Assembly: GCA_016124955.1 (NCBI GenBank)
Contig: WGMR01000005.1
Location: forward strand, 1 to 64,000
DNA length: 64,000 nucleotides
From: Alphaproteobacteria bacterium
GTDB taxonomy: Bacteria; Pseudomonadota; Alphaproteobacteria; UBA9219; RFNS01
Direction: 5' to 3'
Every line of letters starts with the position of its first letter. Within the stretch, counting starts at the first letter, position 1. The translations under genes were made by a program, and so were the position numbers. Positions 60,718-64,000 of this stretch are shown in pieces. Below the pieces are notes generated by a model. That model saw only the letters and a list, made by a program, of their open reading frames with translations. It had not been told where the DNA came from and ran no database searches.

Positions 60718-62229
60718 GTGCGCACTATCCGCCCGGACATCACCCGCTTCAAGCCCGAACTGTTCGATAACCCGGACAAGGCCTGCAAGCGGGTGCAGGA
60801 AATCTATGCCGAAAACACCAAGCATTTGCGCGAAAGTTTTCAGGCCTATGCCGCGGGCAAGGATATCGGCGGGCATGTCAGCGCCGGTTACCCCTATGTC
60901 GCGCTGACGACCGACAAGACCGACCATATCGATACATCGATGCGGTCATACGGTTTTATTTCCGGCCCCGGCCGCTATCGCACGACCCTGACGCGGCCCG
61001 ATGTGTTCGCGGATTATTACCGCGAGCAGTTCGCGCTTCTGCTTTCCAACCACCGCGTGCCGCTTGAAGTTGGTGTGAGCAACGTGCCGATCCCCGTGCA
61101 TTTTGCGTTCCCCGACGGCGTACATGTGGAAGGCGACCTGATGCCTGAGCGGATCGAAGCGCTGCGCGACGCCTTCGACCTTCCCGGCCTTGATATGATG
61201 AACGATAACATCGCCAACGGCATTTATCAGCAGGATGCCGACGGTTATTACCCGCTTGCGCTGTTCACCGCGCCGCGCGCCGATTATTCGTTGCACCGGC
61301 TGCGCCACTATACCGCCACGGGGCCGGAGCATTTCCAGAATTTCGTGATCTTCACCAATTATCAGTTCTATGTCGATGAATTCGTGCGCCATGCGCTCGA
61401 TACGATGCGCGCGAGCGACGATGTGGAAACGGCCGCGCGGCGCAAGCAGTACAAATGCTTCGTCGAGCCCGGCGGGCACGTTACGTGGAACGCGAACCTG
61501 ACGCAGGACAAGCCGACGGGCAGCAGGCTCGAACGGCTGCCGCAAATGCCCGCCTATCACCTTGTGTGCGACGACCATTGCGGCATCACGATGATCAATA
61601 TCGGCGTCGGGCCAAGCAACGCCAAAACGATCACCGACCATGTCGCGGTGCTGCGGCCGCACGCGTGGATTATGCTCGGGCACTGCGCCGGGCTGCGCGA
61701 CGCGCAAAAGCTTGGGGATTACGTGCTGGCGCACGCTTATGTGCGCGACGACCATATTCTGGACAGCGAACTTCCGGTCTGGGTGCCGTTGCCGGCGCTT
61801 GCCGAAATCCAGCGCGCGCTGGAACAGGCGGTTGCGCATGTGACCGGCACCAGCGGCAAGGCGCTGAAATCCGTCATGCGCACCGGCACGGTGGTGACGA
61901 CCGACAACCGCAACTGGGAATTGCTTGGCTACCAGAAGATGGTCGAACAGTTTTCGCAAAGCCGCGCGATCGCGCTGGATATGGAATCTTCGGTTATCGC
62001 CGCGAACGGCTTCCGCTTCCGCGTGCCGTACGGCACGTTGCTGTGCGTTTCCGACAAGCCGATGCATGGCGAAATCAAGCTGCCCGGCATGGCCAACAAA
62101 TTCTACAAGCAGCAGGTGGACCAGCATTTGCAGATCGGGCTGAAATCGATCGAGCTTCTGCGCGCCGGGGGCCGCGAAGCGCTGCACAGCCGCAAGCTGC
62201 GCGGCTTTGTCGAAACCGCGTTCCAATAG
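60718..62229 (+). CDS. amn: AMP nucleosidase
   Basis: A 503-residue enzyme that splits AMP to adenine and ribose 5-phosphate. N-terminal Amn-type domain (FDNPDKACKRVQEIY, SYGFISGPGRYRTTLTRPD) and C-terminal nucleoside-phosphorylase fold (NIGVGPSNAKTITDHVAVLR, ALDMESSVIAANGF). GTG 60718 has AAGGA seven bases ahead and fits the family N-terminus. It lies ten bases after ftsY. Confidence 0.92.
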   Translation: MRTIRPDITRFKPELFDNPDKACKRVQEIYAENTKHLRESFQAYAAGKDIGGHVSAGYPYVALTTDKTDHIDTSMRSYGFISGPGRYRTTLTRPDVFADYYREQFALLLSNHRVPLEVGVSNVPIPVHFAFPDGVHVEGDLMPERIEALRDAFDLPGLDMMNDNIANGIYQQDADGYYPLALFTAPRADYSLHRLRHYTATGPEHFQNFVIFTNYQFYVDEFVRHALDTMRASDDVETAARRKQYKCFVEPGGHVTWNANLTQDKPTGSRLERLPQMPAYHLVCDDHCGITMINIGVGPSNAKTITDHVAVLRPHAWIMLGHCAGLRDAQKLGDYVLAHAYVRDDHILDSELPVWVPLPALAEIQRALEQAVAHVTGTSGKALKSVMRTGTVVTTDNRNWELLGYQKMVEQFSQSRAIALDMESSVIAANGFRFRVPYGTLLCVSDKPMHGEIKLPGMANKFYKQQVDQHLQIGLKSIELLRAGGREALHSRKLRGFVETAFQ

Positions 62230-62238
62230 GCGGGCGGC

Positions 62239-62541
62239 ATGCGCGAACGATTGACCGACCGGGAGCGCGAAGCGGCATTGGCGACGTTGGACGGCTGGCA
62301 AATGGCGCAGGGCCGCGAGGCGATCAGCAAAACCTTCAGGTTCAGGAATTTCAGCGAGGCGTGGGGGTTTATGTGCCGCGCCGCGCTGGCAGCCGAACAG
62401 CTGGACCATCACCCCGAATGGTTCAACGTTTACAACCGCGTTGATGTAACGCTTGCCACGCATGATGCGGGCGGGCTAACCCAGCTTGATATCAAATTGG
62501 CGAAGAAGATGGACGCCATCGCGGCGCCCGGCGCGGCCTAG
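62239..62541 (+). CDS. phhB: Pterin-4a-carbinolamine dehydratase
   Basis: A 100-residue PhhB/DCoH-type protein. [20 protein letters not shown] carries the His-His-Pro and Trp-His features of the active site, and [14 protein letters not shown] ends the domain. In phenylalanine-hydroxylating bacteria it recycles the pterin cofactor; here no hydroxylase gene is adjacent. Starts nine bases after amn. Stop overlaps the convergent gene by four bases. Confidence 0.9.
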   Translation: MRERLTDREREAALATLDGWQMAQGREAISKTFRFRNFSEAWGFMCRAALAAEQLDHHPEWFNVYNRVDVTLATHDAGGLTQLDIKLAKKMDAIAAPGAA

Positions 62542-62984
62542 ACCGCGAAGCTGAACAGGCTGTCGGCGGCGATGGGAGAGTGTTGTTCCGCCGCGCTGTA
62601 GCGGTCGGCGGCATTGTTGTTCCTGACATAGGCGGGCTTGGATGCATCCGCTTCGTTTTTCAAAGACAGAAGCTGGCTTAAAACATCGGACGAAAGCGCG
62701 CCGCGCAGACCTTGTTTGGGCGGCGGTTCGGCTGCAGTCGCTTGCACGCCAAGCGAAGCGGGATTGAATTCGACCACAAGGCGCAACTCGGCACGGCCGG
62801 TTTGCTGGCCTGGCTGGTTGTAGGAAGATTTGTTCGATTGAATTGCTTGCAGCTGAAGATATTCGGATGCGTTTTGCGGGCCGTATCCGCGGTTCGGGCT
62901 CGCGGGATTGACGCGTGCGATCTCCCTGCCGGGAAGGGGCAGCGTTTTTTGCGGAATCACAAGCTCTACAGAATGTGGCTGCAT
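62538..62984 (-). CDS. Unknown polar protein
   Basis: A protein of about 148 residues from ATG 62984. Composition is rich in Ser, Ala, Asn, Gln and Pro with no membrane segment or signal sequence and no motif I know. The central stretch [20 protein letters not shown] looks folded, the rest disordered. The open frame extends to 63104, but that part reads as non-coding. Support is moderate: no strong ribosome site, alone on its strand. Confidence 0.45.
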   Translation of the reverse strand: MQPHSVELVIPQKTLPLPGREIARVNPASPNRGYGPQNASEYLQLQAIQSNKSSYNQPGQQTGRAELRLVVEFNPASLGVQATAAEPPPKQGLRGALSSDVLSQLLSLKNEADASKPAYVRNNNAADRYSAAEQHSPIAADSLFSFAV

Positions 62985-63298
62985 CAAACTCGGGTCTGTT
63001 GTGTGATTAATGAACGGGTAAGGAAATGGAGACCACGACCAGCAAGCATGACCATACAGGCTGAATCGTATCAAATGGGTAAAGACAATACGCGGCAAAT
63101 CCAAGCGATTTGTCTTTTTTCCAGCTTTTCTGCGGTTTGTTGCGGTATCGGCGCCGCGCCGTTAAGCCCCGCTTAAACTGTGTTGATTCTTTCTTGCTAT
63201 ATCCTCAAAAAACCGTTGCCATGGCCGCAGTTGTGGCGCGGCTTATCCTATTGTATGAAAAAGGTTATTCATTTCTTGATTCGCGCGAGGTTGTCGTG
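62985..63298. other. Gap with an orphan terminator
   Basis: The 314-base stretch between the minus-strand unknown gene and the exported protein contains the terminator at 63096-63120 on the plus strand and otherwise low-GC DNA. A 14-codon frame starts at ATG 63255 and ends at 63299 in the TGATG that overlaps the next start. No other gene is visible. Confidence 0.4.
63096..63120 (+). terminator. Intrinsic terminator without an upstream plus-strand gene
   Basis: The stem caaatc/gatttg with a five-base loop is followed by tctttttt at 63113-63120. It is a textbook terminator shape, though the stem is only six pairs. A longer alternative stem uses aaagaca at 63081-63087 and tgtcttt at 63111-63117. 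The nearest plus-strand gene, phhB, ends 555 bases earlier with a minus-strand gene between. Confidence 0.5.
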
Positions 63299-64000
63299 AT
63301 GCGTGCTTGCCTGACCGCGGTTCTCTGCTGGCTTGTCGTCGTGCCATTGTTGCCTGCGCATGCGCGCGCCGCAGATTTGCCGCGCGCGGCTGAATCGCCG
63401 CTGTCGGGATTGGTGTTCGACGATAAACCGATTACCTTGCCGCTTGCGCGCAATTTTGAAATCGCAATGACGGCCGTAAGCCGTGAACTGGGCCGCAGCT
63501 GCAGCGCGGTCGAATCCTATGGCTGGCGTTTGGGGGCGGGCGAGCAAGGCAGGGTGAACCAGATCTTCGCGCAGACGGTGGACAGGCTTCGCGCTCTTGG
63601 CTATGCGGTCAAGCCGCAGGCGCCGCGCTCGGTTTCAAGCGATGTAACGGTTTTCACGGCCGCGCGGCCCGACCGTGATTTGATGTTTGTTTGGTCGGCG
63701 GGCGAGCTTGGGCTCGTGCTGCTGGTATGCGATGCGCAGCCGCCGGCACCCGCGAAAGACAAGGCCGTAAAGGCCGCCGGTGGCAAGAAGGGCGCGCTTA
63801 CGGCTGCGACCGTGCCGCTGCCCGAAGCCAAGGAAAAGGCCGCGAAGAAGGATTTCGTCGATCCCTATCCCAAATTTTCGCCCAAGGGCCGCTGGATCGG
63901 CGGTTATAGCTGTGCGCAAGGTTATACGGGCGGCACGCTGACGATCAGCAGCGTTTCCGGAGAATCGTTCAAGGGCGTGTTCCGTTTCTACCCCACGCCG
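63299..64000 (+). CDS. Exported protein of unknown function, cut by window end
   Basis: An open frame of 234 codons that continues past the right edge. MRACLTAVLCWLVVVPLLPA is a signal peptide, probably cleaved after AHARA near residue 26. The mature part includes an Ala/Lys-rich linker (about 140-175), then a segment with SPKGRWIGGYSCAQGYTGG and FKGVFRFYPTP. That Cys-containing SCAQG-type motif recurs in my memory of other alphaproteobacterial exported proteins, but I cannot name a family. ATG 63299 overlaps the stop of a 14-codon frame from 63255. Confidence 0.6.
   Translation, partial: MRACLTAVLCWLVVVPLLPAHARAADLPRAAESPLSGLVFDDKPITLPLARNFEIAMTAVSRELGRSCSAVESYGWRLGAGEQGRVNQIFAQTVDRLRALGYAVKPQAPRSVSSDVTVFTAARPDRDLMFVWSAGELGLVLLVCDAQPPAPAKDKAVKAAGGKKGALTAATVPLPEAKEKAAKKDFVDPYPKFSPKGRWIGGYSCAQGYTGGTLTISSVSGESFKGVFRFYPTP

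Noticed and set aside
63255-63299. 14-codon leader peptide before the exported protein
   Set aside because: The frame is too short to support; the TGATG overlap is suggestive but can occur by chance.

Overview
The window is a gene-dense, GC-rich (about 60% by eye) stretch of an alphaproteobacterial chromosome. The assignment rests on three cell-cycle genes of the CtrA network (sciP-like, rcdA-like, ccrM), DUF4167 and DUF1465 proteins, an sdhCDAB cluster and a mutY-dciA-dsbA-smc block. I could not place it more finely; there are no rRNA genes. I saw no phage, insertion sequence, CRISPR array or defence locus. Most of the window is core metabolism and information processing.

Layout. 1-240: about 80 codons of rpoB lie inverted against the rest of rpoB, joined at a 10-bp palindrome. 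226-7404: rpoB (3' part), rpoC, ubiA. 7422-9304: sciP-like CtrA regulator with its terminator, an unknown membrane protein and a CPBP-type membrane protease. 9440-13130: a hairpin-rich upstream region, a cold-shock protein, a DEAD-box helicase, then motA-motB stator genes. 13132-16697: an ABC-F ATPase, tRNA-Gln with two tRNA-like scraps beside it, an RcdA-like protein, a small membrane protein and L31. 16887-20737: hairpin-rich leader and the ffh-rpsP-rimM-trmD-rplS operon. 20752-24356: leucine genes leuC, leuD and leuB with two tiny genes inside. 24362-30852: lepA, a methyltransferase, a CmcI-like protein, an epimerase, a TPR protein, gluQ and a Nudix protein. 30857-34249: succinate dehydrogenase. 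34418-38536: a membrane-anchored methyltransferase, then lysine/aspartate-family genes dapD, a P-loop kinase, dapA and asd. 38651-46042: an Mpo1-like protein, a three-gene beta-oxidation operon and a TPR-glycosyltransferase. 46045-52019: smc, a DsbA-like protein, dciA and mutY. 52054-55723: an exported protein, ccrM, rnhB and an enoyl-CoA hydratase-family gene. 55838-64000: hemB, DUF4167, dapF, mtaB, ftsY, amn, phhB, an unknown minus-strand gene and a truncated exported protein.

Connections. SciP, RcdA and CcrM all act in the CtrA-GcrA-CcrM cell-cycle circuit of Caulobacter-like bacteria, and each has candidate control sites nearby. A perfect 16-bp parS site (59751-59766) lies inside the 3' end of mtaB, upstream of ftsY, so this part of the chromosome is probably close to the replication origin. 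Both protein halves of the signal recognition pathway (ffh, ftsY) are present. Four lysine-pathway genes (asd, dapA, dapD, dapF) are in the window, three of them clustered.

The most unusual feature is the rpoB inversion at the left edge. It would destroy an essential gene and is probably an assembly or amplification chimera. I found no clear candidate for an undescribed multi-gene system. The less explained items are the tRNA-Gln scraps, the structured csp and ffh leaders, an orphan intrinsic terminator near 63.1 kb and several unknown small or exported proteins.
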